This document shows, one piece after another, positions 25,729-34,797 of a stretch of DNA of 64,000 nt. Every line of letters begins with the position of its first letter. The first letter of the stretch is position 1. The DNA lies in assembly GCA_035702665.1 (NCBI GenBank), contig DASSQD010000097.1, positions 68,292 to 132,291 of the forward strand. The letters run 5' to 3'. The notes beneath the pieces are model-generated. The model was given only the letters and a program-made list of their open reading frames with translations. It was not told the DNA's origin and ran no database searches. The stretch comes from VBDM01 sp035702665 (GTDB lineage: Bacteria > Pseudomonadota > Gammaproteobacteria > Burkholderiales > SG8-39). The position numbers and the translations under genes were made by a program.

Positions 25729-27884
25729 AACTCGATCGGGTCCACGTCCAGGTGCCAGCGCACGCCGTGCGTGGGCATCCGGTATAGCGTCCTGCTCCAC
25801 TTCGACAGGAATGCCTGCAATTGCGGTCGCGAGCGCGATTGCAGCAGCACCTGCACGCGCTCGACTCCGGCGAGCCGCGCGAGCGACATCGGAGCCGGAT
25901 CGAAGACGCTGATCGCGCTGGCCCAGGGGCGCGCCGCTTCGATCGCTTCGCGCAGGAAACGCATCGCCCGCAGTGCGTCGGCGCTCTCGGCGCGGAGCGC
26001 CGCTTCGAACACGAAAGGAGGGAATCCCGCCTCGCGGCGCTCGGCGAGGATGCTTTGCGCGAAGCCGCGGTAGTCGTGCTTGGTCAGTGCCTGGTACAGC
26101 GGATGACCCGGGTACCGCGTCTGGATCAGGACCTCGCCCCGCAGGCTTGCGCGCCCGGCGCGCCCGGCGACCTGCTGCAGTTGAGCGAAGCTGCGCTCGC
26201 TCGCCCGGTAGTCGCTCGAGAAGATGCCCCCGTCCGCGTTGAGCACGCCCACCAGGGTCAGCCGCTCGAAGTGATGGCCCTTGGCGAGAATCTGGGTGCC
26301 CACCAGGATATCCGCGCTTTCGGCGAGCTCGAGCAGTTCTTCGAGGCGGCCCCGCGCGCGAGCCGCGTCGCTATCCAGACGGACAATCCGCGCCTGCGGG
26401 AATTTCTCAGCGAGAGAAAGCTCGACCCTCTGCGTTCCCCGGCCGAAAGCCTGCAGATCCGCGTTACCGCATTCCGGGCACGAGCGCGGGACCCGTTCCG
26501 CCAAGCCGCAGTGGTGACAGCGCAGACTTCGCTCCGCGAGGTGCAGCACCATGTGCGCCGAGCAGCGCGTGCAGCCCTTGACCCATCCGCACGCCGGGCA
26601 CGCCAGGACCGGCGCATAGCCGCGCCGGTTGAGGAATACGAGCGATTGCTCGCCGCGCGCCAGGCGGGCAGCAAGCGCGTCGAGTAGCGGCGTGGTTAAA
26701 CCGTCCCGCGCGGGATGCACCCGTGTGTCGACCAGGCGGATCGTCGGAAGGGTCGCGTCGCGAATGGCTCGCTGGGTGAGCGGGATCAGGGCGTACTTCT
26801 TCGACGACGCGCGCTGGAAGGTCTCCAAGGACGGCGTCGCCGAGCTGAGCACGACTGGCACGCCGGCGATGCGTGCGCGCGCGATCGCAAGATCGCGCGC
26901 CGAGTACCTCACTCCTTCTCGCTGCTTGAACGAAACATCCTGCTCTTCATCCACGACGACGAGGCCCAAGCTTGGGAGGGACGCGAATACCGCAAGGCGA
27001 GTGCCGAGCACGATGTGGGCGAGGCCTCGGTGCGCGAGCGTCCAGCCCCGGGCCCGCTCGACCTCGGGACTGGCGCTCGTTTGCGTGACAATACATGCCC
27101 CGCCAAAGCGGTCCTGGAACGCTGCTTCGAGCGCCGGCGTGAGCGCAATCTCCGGAACCAGCACCAGCGCCTGTTCGCCGCGCGCGAGGGCCTCTGCGAT
27201 GAGTTGCAGATAGACTTCGGTCTTGCCGCTCCCGGTCACGCCGAAAAGCAGGCTGACGCTGAATTTCCCCAAACCGGGACGGAGGAGCGCCAAAGCCTGC
27301 TCCTGCTCTCCGGTCAGACCATGCGCGCGCGTAAAGCGGGGGGCCGGGCGCTCGCGAACGACAGCGGCGACCCATCCGGCGTCGGTCGCGCGCCTGAGCA
27401 GGCCCCGACCGCCGCGGACGGTTGCTGCCAATTCCGATTCCGGGACAGGTCCCTCGGAAAGGCGAGCGAGGAGTGCTTTCAGGCGGCGCTGTCGCGCCGG
27501 AACGGCAGCGAGCGCGTCTCGCCCCGCTGCCGTGAGCGCAAAGTCGCGCAGGACGTCCGGAACCGGTCGAGCGGTGCGCAGCCGTGGGGGTAGCGCTGCG
27601 GCAACGACCTCGCCAAGCGGACGGTGGTAATAGGTGCTGCAGAATCGCACTAGGCTGAGCCAGCCTGGGTCCAGCGGCGGCACATCGCGCAGGATCTTCG
27701 TCGCCAAACGGAGACGGGAGGCCGGCAAATCCGACTCCGTCGCCAGCTCGACGATCAATCCGACCAGCTGCTTCTTTCCAAAGGGCACCAGCACGCGGCA
27801 ACCGACGTCCGCGTAAGTCGCATCTTCAGCGCGGTAGTCGAACAACTTCGGCAGCGGTACGTCGAGCGCGACGCGGAGGATCAT
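25725..27884 (-). CDS. priA: Primosomal protein N' (replication restart helicase)
   Basis: Superfamily 2 helicase that reloads the replisome at stalled forks, 719 residues. The N-terminal DNA-binding domain starts LRVALDVPLPKLFDYRAE, Walker A is GVTGSGKTEVYL, the DEAH-like box is VVVDEEQD, and the zinc region holds eight cysteines (CPACGWVKGCTRC, then RCHHCGL and CPECGN). The C-terminal helicase motif QVAGRAGR is intact. It starts directly at the AT-rich gap that separates it from hemE. Confidence 0.95.
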   Translation of the reverse strand: MILRVALDVPLPKLFDYRAEDATYADVGCRVLVPFGKKQLVGLIVELATESDLPASRLRLATKILRDVPPLDPGWLSLVRFCSTYYHRPLGEVVAAALPPRLRTARPVPDVLRDFALTAAGRDALAAVPARQRRLKALLARLSEGPVPESELAATVRGGRGLLRRATDAGWVAAVVRERPAPRFTRAHGLTGEQEQALALLRPGLGKFSVSLLFGVTGSGKTEVYLQLIAEALARGEQALVLVPEIALTPALEAAFQDRFGGACIVTQTSASPEVERARGWTLAHRGLAHIVLGTRLAVFASLPSLGLVVVDEEQDVSFKQREGVRYSARDLAIARARIAGVPVVLSSATPSLETFQRASSKKYALIPLTQRAIRDATLPTIRLVDTRVHPARDGLTTPLLDALAARLARGEQSLVFLNRRGYAPVLACPACGWVKGCTRCSAHMVLHLAERSLRCHHCGLAERVPRSCPECGNADLQAFGRGTQRVELSLAEKFPQARIVRLDSDAARARGRLEELLELAESADILVGTQILAKGHHFERLTLVGVLNADGGIFSSDYRASERSFAQLQQVAGRAGRASLRGEVLIQTRYPGHPLYQALTKHDYRGFAQSILAERREAGFPPFVFEAALRAESADALRAMRFLREAIEAARPWASAISVFDPAPMSLARLAGVERVQVLLQSRSRPQLQAFLSKWSRTLYRMPTHGVRWHLDVDPIEF

Positions 27885-28216
27885 GCTTGGTGAAATCGAG
27901 CACGAAGTGCGCTATTCGAGAGAAATCTCAAGCCGCGTCGGTAAAGTGCTTGGTTGACTGGGGTTTTTCGTGTTTTTCACAGAATTTGTGAGTAACTGTG
28001 TGAATAAGCCTTTCACGCTACTGTAACTCACACTTCTGCAAGGAAATTTTCTTGCTGCTCAAAATCCGAGCGCAATGAAATGGTCCTATGAGTCAATAGC
28101 TTATAGAACTCTCGGGGCAAGTCCTCGAAACTCCGCGCCAGACGGGGCTCTTCGGGCAGCATTGTGCATAAGTTGTTTCACGCGATTCAGCCGCAAATCG
28201 CGCTTGCTCGGGTTGG
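27885..28216. other. AT-richer intergenic region with DnaA-box-like sites
   Basis: The 332 bases between hemE and priA contain no credible gene. They are visibly poorer in G and C than the rest of the window and hold two exact matches to the DnaA box TTATNCACA on the minus strand: TTATTCACA at 27999-28007 and TTATGCACA at 28163-28171. Two one-mismatch sites are nearby (TTTTTCACA at 27973-27981 on plus; TTACTCACA at 27987-27995 on minus). The priA promoter must also lie here. Whether this is an origin, a DnaA-titrating site or a DnaA-regulated promoter cannot be decided from sequence alone. Confidence 0.5.
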
Positions 28217-29278
28217 TCAGTGAAATTTCCGGCTCAATTCGTGCACTGCGGCGACCAAGGCGGCCACGTTTTCCGGAGGAGTGAGCTGCGGGACGCCGTG
28301 GCCGAGATTGAAGACGTGGCCCGACCCTCGTCCGAACGATTCAAGCGCTCGCTCGACCTCCCGGCGCACGACTTCCGGCGTGGCGAGCAACACCGCCGGA
28401 TCGATGTTGCCCTGAAGCGCCGCGCGCGCGCCGATCCGCCGGCGCGCTTCTCCCAGGTCGATGCTCCAATCCAGGCCGACGCAATCGCATCCGGTCGCAG
28501 CGATCCGCTCGAGCCAAGGCGCTCCGCCCTTGGTGAAGACGATGACGGGAATGCGCGCGTCGCCCGCGCCGCGCTTGAGCCGGGAGAGCACCCCCTGGAT
28601 GTACCCGAGCGAGAACTCGCGATAGGCCGCGTCCGATAGGCTTCCGCCCCAAGTGTCGAAAATCATCACGGCGTTAACGCCCGCCTCGATCTGCGCGTTC
28701 AGCAGCGCGGCGACGGCGCGGGCGTTGGTCTCGAGAAGGCGATGGAGCAGCGCGGGTTGCTGATGCAGCAGCCCCTTGACCTTCCGCCAGTCCTCGCTCG
28801 CCTGACCCTCCACCATGTAACAGGCGAGCGTATAGGGGCTGCCCGAGAAACCGATTAGCGGCACCCGGCCTGCGAGCGCCCGCCGGACCTCCGCGATGGC
28901 GTCGGTGACGTAGCGCAGGCTGTCAGCCGGATCGGGCACGGCGAGCTTCGCAATCGCAGCCTCGTCGCGCAGGGGGCGCTCGAAGCGCGGGCCTTCACCC
29001 TCGGCGAAATACAGCCCTAGGCCCATCGCGTCGGGGATCGTAAGGATGTCGGAAAAGAGGATCGCCGCGTCCAAAGGGAAGCGCCCGAGCGGCTGTAGCG
29101 TCACTTCGGCGGCAAGCGCCGGCGTCTTGCACAGCGCCAGGAAGCTCCCCGCTCGCCGGCGCGCCTCGTTGTATTCCGGCAGGTACCGCCCGGCCTGGCG
29201 CATCAGCCATACCGGCGTGTAGGCTGTCGGTTGCCTGAGAAGCGCCCGTATCAGCGTGTCGTTCTGCAGCGCGGGCAT
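28217..29278 (-). CDS. hemE: Uroporphyrinogen decarboxylase
   Basis: Haem biosynthesis enzyme removing four carboxyl groups from uroporphyrinogen III, 353 residues, cytoplasmic. The N-terminal signature WLMRQAGRYLPEY at about residues 24-36 and the second signature GFSGSPYTLACYMVEG are both present, as is the catalytic Asp in ILFSDILTIPDAMG. The C-terminal VFNLGHGV is complete. It is followed by the AT-rich gap and preceded after 4 bases by the EVE-domain gene. Confidence 0.96.
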   Translation of the reverse strand: MPALQNDTLIRALLRQPTAYTPVWLMRQAGRYLPEYNEARRRAGSFLALCKTPALAAEVTLQPLGRFPLDAAILFSDILTIPDAMGLGLYFAEGEGPRFERPLRDEAAIAKLAVPDPADSLRYVTDAIAEVRRALAGRVPLIGFSGSPYTLACYMVEGQASEDWRKVKGLLHQQPALLHRLLETNARAVAALLNAQIEAGVNAVMIFDTWGGSLSDAAYREFSLGYIQGVLSRLKRGAGDARIPVIVFTKGGAPWLERIAATGCDCVGLDWSIDLGEARRRIGARAALQGNIDPAVLLATPEVVRREVERALESFGRGSGHVFNLGHGVPQLTPPENVAALVAAVHELSRKFH

Positions 29279-29282
29279 CGGC

Positions 29283-29747
<465 letters not shown>

Positions 29748-29760
29748 GATCGCGGTCTCT

Positions 29761-29790
29761 ACAAACGAAAACGCAGGCCGATGCCTGCGT
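29761..29790 (-). terminator. Rho-independent terminator after 6S RNA
   Basis: On the minus strand ACGCAGGC, a four-base loop ATCG and GCCTGCGT form a perfect 8-bp stem, followed by TTTTCGTTTGT. It lies between the 6S RNA and the EVE gene. Confidence 0.75.
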
Positions 29791-29814
29791 TCTCATCTGC
29801 TGCTCCTGCTTCTC

Positions 29815-30005
29815 GAGTGTCGGAGTCCCCCGTCAGCGCCGCTAGAGCCGATTCCTGAACCTATCGGTCCAAGGTGGTCGCTTTCCGGTCACATCAGGTA
29901 CATCCGACTAGGGACGCGCACAACAGTGACGCTGGGTCCGCAACCTGTTCCGTTCTGTTGGTTCAAGAATTTTCCGGGTCTTGGCGTACACCACAGGGGA
30001 CAATT
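29815..30005 (-). ncRNA. ssrS: 6S RNA (ends approximate)
   Basis: The stretch downstream of zapA holds no credible gene but reads as a long structured RNA on the minus strand. The 5' end GTCCCCTGTGG pairs with GGGGGAC near the 3' end, and CTTGAACC pairs with GGTTCAGG inside it, giving the long interrupted rod of 6S RNA. The order zapA, 6S, then another gene on the same strand is the known context (in E. coli zapA-ssrS-ygfA). 6S RNA binds sigma-70 RNA polymerase in stationary phase. A 7-bp hairpin (GTCGGGC GAT GCCCGAC, 30008-30024) precedes it. Exact ends are estimated. Confidence 0.7.
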
Positions 30006-30043
30006 TCGTCGGGCATCGCCCGACCCGTCCAGACTACCGTCGC

Positions 30044-30343
30044 TCAAGGAGCGAGAGCCTGATCGAGCGTCGCCTCCATCGCGGCCATTCTACGCCTGAG
30101 GCCTTCCATGTCAAAGCCGCTCGCGTGGTTTCGCGAGCTGAGCAGTTCGTGAGTGATGTTGAGCGCCGCCATGACTGCGATGCGCTCGGAGCTCGATACT
30201 TTGCCGGCGCTCTTGATCTCGGTCATCTTGCGGTCCAGATAGGCCACCGCCGACAGCAGGGCATTTCTCTCCTCGTCGGAACAGGCGACTTTGTAGGTCC
30301 GGCCCATGATGGTGACATCAAGGGTCTTGGATTTCTGGTTCAT
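30044..30343 (-). CDS. zapA: Cell division protein ZapA
   Basis: Promotes FtsZ bundling at the division ring; 99 residues from ATG 30343. The N-terminal TLDVTIMGRTYKVACSDEER and the long helix from AVAYLDRKMTEIK through GKVSSSERIAVMAALNITHELL are typical. It follows the small ZapB-like gene by 7 bases and precedes 6S RNA. Confidence 0.92.
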   Translation of the reverse strand: MNQKSKTLDVTIMGRTYKVACSDEERNALLSAVAYLDRKMTEIKSAGKVSSSERIAVMAALNITHELLSSRNHASGFDMEGLRRRMAAMEATLDQALAP

Positions 30344-30350
30344 CCGGCGC

Positions 30351-30542
30351 TTATTCGGGGATTTGCTTGAGGAGAGTCTCGAGTTTATTGCGGGCACCGT
30401 CGATTTTCTCGGACAGCTGTCGCTTGTCGCCCTGCAATGCCGCCAGCTGCTGGCGCAATCCTCGGTTCTCGTCGCGCAGCCGCTGGCACAGTCGCGCCGC
30501 TTGCCGGATTTTCTCCTCGAGGGTTGCCAATTCCGCGTCCAT
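30351..30542 (-). CDS. Small coiled-coil protein (TIGR02449/ZapB-like)
   Basis: A 63-residue protein that is almost entirely one amphipathic coiled coil: LATLEEKIRQAARLCQ, then RLRDENRGLRQQLAALQ and KRQLSEKIDGARNKLETLL. Such TIGR02449-type proteins are encoded just upstream of zapA and are thought to work with it, much as ZapB does with ZapA in E. coli. Start is ATG 30542; a GTG at 30548 is an alternative. The two genes form a short operon. Confidence 0.8.
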   Translation of the reverse strand: MDAELATLEEKIRQAARLCQRLRDENRGLRQQLAALQGDKRQLSEKIDGARNKLETLLKQIPE

Positions 30543-30663
30543 CGGCACACTATAGTTTGGAAAATCCTGCTAAGTCAAGGTGTAAGGCTTCGTTCTCAAT
30601 GTAGATTCCCATCTCGTTACCGGACGGATTTCAAAGACTTGTGTTGTACAATCAACGCGCTCG

Positions 30664-30860
30664 TTCGAGGTGTCCCGGCGCGTTTCGAGCGCCGGGGTGA
30701 AACGGGAAAGAGGTGCGGCGCCGCTGGAAATCGCCAAATCCTCTGCTGCCCCCGCAACGGTAAGTGCGTGCGGGCGCATCAAACAGCCACTGCGGGCGCA
30801 AGCCCGCGGGAAGGCGATGCGCCCGGTCCCACAAGCCCGGAGACCGGCCTCGACCGAAGG
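30664..30860 (+). promoter_or_regulatory. Cobalamin riboswitch upstream of btuB
   Basis: The 5' region of btuB carries the cobalamin riboswitch signature elements in order: a GGTGAAACGGGAA segment, CTGCCCCCGCAACGGTAAG, the B12-box region CAGCCACTGCGGG, GGGAAGGCGATGCG and the closing AAGCCCGGAGACCGG. Adenosylcobalamin binding would shut down btuB expression. The rest of the 30549-30966 gap holds a possible -10 (TACAAT, 30647-30652) and a short leader before btuB. Confidence 0.93.
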
Positions 30861-30966
30861 TGGGAAATGCCGCGGGGCGCGGTGTCAGCCGCGTGCCGCT
30901 TCGTTCGCATTTCCTCTTACTAGATGGATTGTTTCGGCTTGCGGGGACGCTGGCCGGGGAGGAATC

Positions 30967-32790
30967 TTGAAAGAGCCGGCCATCGCCGCTGTCATCGCCG
31001 CTTTCGCCGCACCGTTTGCGTTCGCTCAGAGTCCCGATCAGGAAGTCGTCGTCACGGCGACTCGCTTGCCCCAGCCGCAGTCGCAGACGTTGCAGCCCGT
31101 CACGATCATCTCCGCCGAGGACATCGCGAAGGCTGGGCAGCAAACCCTGGTCGAGATGCTTCAGGCCTTGGGCGGGATCGAAATCGCGAGTAACGGCGGG
31201 TTCGGACAACCGAGCAGCGTTTTCATGCGCGGCGCCAACAGCGGTCATACGCTGGTGCTGGTGGATGGCATGAGGGTTGGCTCGGCCACACTCGGCACCA
31301 CAGCGCTCGAGAACATACCGCTCAATCAGATCGAACGCATCGAGGTCGTTCCGGGACAGCTGAGCAGCCTCTACGGCTCAGACGCCATCGGCGGAGTGAT
31401 CCAGATCTTCACGCGGAGCGGCAAGTACGCTCCTTCGACCAGCGTCGCCGCAGGCGCCGGGAGTTATGGAACGGCCAGCGCCACCGCCGGGGTCAATCGC
31501 AAGATCGGGAGCACGGACTTCAGCCTGAATGTCGGGTACTTCGAGAGCGGCGGCTTCGATGCGACGAAGCCGGGCGCGTTCGGACACGACCCGGACCGGG
31601 ATGGCTACCGGAACCAGAATCTCTCCGGAAAGCTCGCTTACCACCTGGATGCCAGGAACGAGCTGGGGCTCACCGTATTTCAAAGCGACGGGCACACCCA
31701 TTTCGACAATGACCCGACGACCGACGCGGTCAATCACCAGACGCTCTCGGCGCTCTCGGTCTATAGCTCGAACCAAATCACGGATACCTGGCAAAGTCTC
31801 CTGCGAGCCGGGCAAGGCCAGGACAAGAGCACGACCACCGGCGTTTTCCCGAGCGTTTTCGGAACGAGACAACCGCAATACACCTGGCAGAACAACATCA
31901 AGCTCGGTCCCGGGACCGCCATAGCCGGCGCCGAGTATCTGGCTCAGGACGTCACAAGCGATTCGACGTTCGCGCAGAACCAGCGCACGATCAAGTCCGT
32001 ATTCGCGGGCTATCTTGGCGCGTACGACAGACACGACTGGCAGGCGAATGTCCGCAATGACGACAACAGTCAGTTCGGAAGTCATACCACCGGGCTGCTC
32101 GGTTACGCCTACAGGCCGACCGATGCGCTGCGAGTGCGCGTGGGCGCCGGAACCGCCTTCAAGGCGCCTACGTTCAACGATCTCTATGGCATCGATCCGA
32201 CCGGATTCTTCGTTCCCAATCCGAATCTGCGGCCGGAGAGCTCGTACAGCAAGGAAGCCGGGGTGAACTATCAGGCGGGGACAAACCGTTTCAACGTCAC
32301 GTACTTCGACAATCACATCAAGGATCTCGTTGTCTTCGTCACCGATCCGGTCACGTTCGTGGGGACGGTCGAGAACCTGGACAGCGCGAGGATCAGGGGC
32401 GTGGAGTTGGGCTACCAGGGCACCTTCGCCCACCTCCAGACGAATGTGCACGCGACGTTCCAGGATCCCATCGACGAGGCCACCGGCTCGATGCTGCCGC
32501 GGCGCGCCAAGGAGTTCGGGAGCGCCGGATTGAGCAAGACCTCGGGGCCGTGGACCCTTGGCGGCGAAGTGATCGCGAGCGGAGCCCGCTTCGATCAAGC
32601 GGGGGAGGCCGAGGGAACGCGGATGCACGGCTACGCGCTGCTCAATCTCACCGCTGCCTACACATTCGTCCGCGAGTGGTCCGTTCGCGCGCGGTGGAAC
32701 AACGTGTTCGACCGGGAGTACGAGCTCGCCCAGAATTTCAACACCGCGGGCAGCAACGTGTTCATCGCCGTGCAGTATCAGCCGAGATAG
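30967..32790 (+). CDS. btuB: TonB-dependent vitamin B12 receptor
   Basis: Outer-membrane cobalamin receptor, 607 residues. A signal peptide (AAVIAAFAAPFAFAQ) is followed by the TonB box region DQEVVVTATR, a plug domain with LVEMLQALGGIEIASNGG, SSVFMRGANSGHTLVLVDGMR and LSSLYGSDAIGGVIQIFTR, then the beta-barrel with alternating strands. The start is TTG 30967 with GGGGAGGA just before it; no upstream in-frame ATG fits. Identity as BtuB comes from the riboswitch and the nearby btuF. The C-terminal strand ends VFIAVQYQPR, slightly unusual in not ending in Phe. Confidence 0.9.
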   Translation: MKEPAIAAVIAAFAAPFAFAQSPDQEVVVTATRLPQPQSQTLQPVTIISAEDIAKAGQQTLVEMLQALGGIEIASNGGFGQPSSVFMRGANSGHTLVLVDGMRVGSATLGTTALENIPLNQIERIEVVPGQLSSLYGSDAIGGVIQIFTRSGKYAPSTSVAAGAGSYGTASATAGVNRKIGSTDFSLNVGYFESGGFDATKPGAFGHDPDRDGYRNQNLSGKLAYHLDARNELGLTVFQSDGHTHFDNDPTTDAVNHQTLSALSVYSSNQITDTWQSLLRAGQGQDKSTTTGVFPSVFGTRQPQYTWQNNIKLGPGTAIAGAEYLAQDVTSDSTFAQNQRTIKSVFAGYLGAYDRHDWQANVRNDDNSQFGSHTTGLLGYAYRPTDALRVRVGAGTAFKAPTFNDLYGIDPTGFFVPNPNLRPESSYSKEAGVNYQAGTNRFNVTYFDNHIKDLVVFVTDPVTFVGTVENLDSARIRGVELGYQGTFAHLQTNVHATFQDPIDEATGSMLPRRAKEFGSAGLSKTSGPWTLGGEVIASGARFDQAGEAEGTRMHGYALLNLTAAYTFVREWSVRARWNNVFDREYELAQNFNTAGSNVFIAVQYQPR

Positions 32791-32793
32791 ATA

Positions 32794-32818
32794 CCGGGCA
32801 TTCTTGGGTTTCGCCCGG
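32794..32818 (+). terminator. Possible weak hairpin after btuB
   Basis: CCGGGC and GCCCGG form a perfect 6-bp stem around a 13-base loop just after the btuB stop, followed by GTTCTCT. The poor T-run makes true termination doubtful. Confidence 0.3.
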
Positions 32819-32840
32819 GTTCTCTGCTAATGTTCGCGGC

Positions 32841-33938
32841 ATGCCCTACGGCCCCGCCGATGCGATCGACCTGACCGGGCTCAAGCGTGCGCTGGTGATT
32901 CAACTGCGTCACCACGGCGATGTGCTGCTCACCTCGCCAGTGTTCACGGTGCTCAGGAATCACGCTCCTGCGCTCGAGGTCGACGCGCTCGTCTACGCCG
33001 AGACGCGCGACATGCTCGATCTGCATCCCGCGATCGCGCGAGTCCACGTCGTCGACCGGCGGTGGAAGGAGCGCGCGGCGCCTGAGCGATTCATGCGCGA
33101 GTGGCGGTTGCAAACTACGCTGCGCAAGCGCCGTTACGACCTCATCGTGCACCTCTCCGAGCATCCGCGCGGAGCTTGGCTCGCTCGCTCGCTCGGGGCG
33201 CGCTACGCCGTGGCGCACGATTTTCCCCGCAAGGCCGCCCTATGGAAGAGGAGCTTCACGCACCTCGCGCCGCTGCCCGGAAACGGGCGCCGCCACCGAG
33301 TCGAGTTGAACCTCGATACGCTGCGGCGTCTTGGCATACAGCCGGGAGGCGGCGAACGCAGGCTGGTGTTGGTGCCGGGCGCGGAAGCCGACCGGAGCGT
33401 CGACGAGCTGCTCGCCGCGCACGCGCTTGCCCCCAAGAAGTTCATCCACTTCCAGCCGGGGTCGCGCTGGTTATTCAAGTGCTGGCCGGCCGAGCACGCC
33501 GCTGGGTTGATCAGCGAGCTCTCGCGGCGCGGCGAACGCATTGTGCTGACCGCCGGACCCGACGAGCGGGAGCGCGCGATGGTCGCCGAGATTCGCGAAC
33601 GCACCAAGGCCCAATTCGTGGATCTCAGCGGGACGTCGATGCTGAGTATGAAGCAGCTCGCGGCGCTCACCGCCCGCGCCAAGCTATTCATCGGTGTGGA
33701 CTCGGCGCCGATGCATATCGCCGCCGCGATGCAGACGCCCGTGGTTGCGCTCTTCGGTCCAAGCGGCGAACTCGAATGGGGACCCTGGCAAGTGCCGCAT
33801 CGCGTCGTGGCCTCGAACGATCACCCCTGCCGCCCCTGCGGCCTCGACGGCTGCGGCGGCGGCAAGGTGAGCGAATGCCTCACGCAGCTTCCACAGGAGG
33901 CGGTCTTGCGTGCCGTCGACTCGCTCATCCCCCGATGA
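32841..33938 (+). CDS. GT9-family heptosyltransferase (WaaQ/RfaQ type)
   Basis: ADP-heptose:LPS heptosyltransferase-like enzyme of 365 residues acting on the inner core at the cytoplasmic face of the inner membrane. The N-terminus LVIQLRHHGDVLLTSPV, the central FIHFQPGSRWLFKCWP and the C-terminal FIGVDSAPMHIAAAMQTPVVALFGPSG are GT9 landmarks, and the CRPCGLDGCGGGKVSECL tail is typical of the heptosyltransferase III group. The start at ATG 32841 is supported by this alignment. It sits between btuB and btuF, overlapping the btuF start by ATGA. Confidence 0.82.
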   Translation: MPYGPADAIDLTGLKRALVIQLRHHGDVLLTSPVFTVLRNHAPALEVDALVYAETRDMLDLHPAIARVHVVDRRWKERAAPERFMREWRLQTTLRKRRYDLIVHLSEHPRGAWLARSLGARYAVAHDFPRKAALWKRSFTHLAPLPGNGRRHRVELNLDTLRRLGIQPGGGERRLVLVPGAEADRSVDELLAAHALAPKKFIHFQPGSRWLFKCWPAEHAAGLISELSRRGERIVLTAGPDERERAMVAEIRERTKAQFVDLSGTSMLSMKQLAALTARAKLFIGVDSAPMHIAAAMQTPVVALFGPSGELEWGPWQVPHRVVASNDHPCRPCGLDGCGGGKVSECLTQLPQEAVLRAVDSLIPR

Positions 33939-34792
33939 TCCGGGCTATCGCGCTTGCGATGACCGCTTCCGTGTCGGCCGGATCGCATGCGCTCCAGGTC
34001 CGGGACGACCGTGGCGTCGTTGTCGCGCTCGAGCGGCCGGCAGAGCGCATCGTGACCCTCGCGCCTCACCTCGCGGAGATCGCATTCGCCGCGGGTGCCG
34101 GTGAGAAGGTCGTAGGGGTCTCGACCTTCACGCGCTATCCCGCGGAGGCTCGAGCGCTCCCCGTGGTCGCGAGCTACGGACGAGTCGATCTCGAACGTGT
34201 GATCGCTCTCCAGCCCCGGCTCGTGCTGGCCTGGCGTAGCGGCAACTCGCCCCTGCAGGTCGCTCGCCTGGAGCGCCTCGGCTTCCCGGTCTTCGTCACC
34301 GAGACGCGCACCGTCTCCGATATTCCTCGCGTTATTCGCTTGGTGGGCGAACTCGCCGGCAGCGTTGCTGTCGCGGACGCCAAGGCACGCCAGTTCGAAG
34401 GGGACGTCGCAGAGCTGCGCAAGGGCCACGCCGGCGAGCGCAGTGTGGCCGTATTCCTCGAAATCTGGCATGCGCCCATGCTTACGGTAAACAGCGAGAG
34501 CCTCGCGAGCGACGCGCTGCGCCTATGCGGCGGGCGGAACGTTTTCGCAGCGGCCAAGACGCTCACCCCGCTGGTCTCGCGGGAGCAGCTGCTTGCCGCG
34601 AGGCCCGAGGCGATCATCACCGCAGGCTTCGGCGCTGACGCGCCGCAGGCATGGCGGGGGCTGGACGCCATCGCCGCGGTCCGCGCTCATCGGATCTACG
34701 CGATCGACCCGGACCTGCTCTACGGACAGGGACCGCGCTTCCTAGCAGGCGCGCGCGCCGTGTGCGACCGGCTCGAGCGCGTCAGGAACTAG
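33935..34792 (+). CDS. btuF: Periplasmic cobalamin-binding protein
   Basis: Receptor of the BtuCD cobalamin importer, 285 residues. A signal-like N-terminus (MIRAIALAMTASVSAGSHA) is followed by a first lobe with ERIVTLAPHLAEIAFAAGAG and VVGVSTFTRYP, then a long linker helix and a second lobe with SLASDALRLCGGRNVFA. The ATG at 33935 overlaps the stop of the heptosyltransferase (ATGA), so translation is coupled. btuC and btuD are not in the window. Expression presumably follows the btuB riboswitch if transcription reads through. Confidence 0.85.
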   Translation: MIRAIALAMTASVSAGSHALQVRDDRGVVVALERPAERIVTLAPHLAEIAFAAGAGEKVVGVSTFTRYPAEARALPVVASYGRVDLERVIALQPRLVLAWRSGNSPLQVARLERLGFPVFVTETRTVSDIPRVIRLVGELAGSVAVADAKARQFEGDVAELRKGHAGERSVAVFLEIWHAPMLTVNSESLASDALRLCGGRNVFAAAKTLTPLVSREQLLAARPEAIITAGFGADAPQAWRGLDAIAAVRAHRIYAIDPDLLYGQGPRFLAGARAVCDRLERVRN

Positions 34793-34797
34793 ACCCG

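Noticed and set aside
27885..28216. Calling the gap the replication origin outright
   Set aside because: dnaA, dnaN, gyrB and rpmH are absent from the window and GC skew cannot be judged here, so it stays a finding.
28075..28284. A 69-codon plus-strand frame in the hemE-priA gap
   Set aside because: No ribosome-binding site of note, no family pattern, and it runs antisense into hemE.
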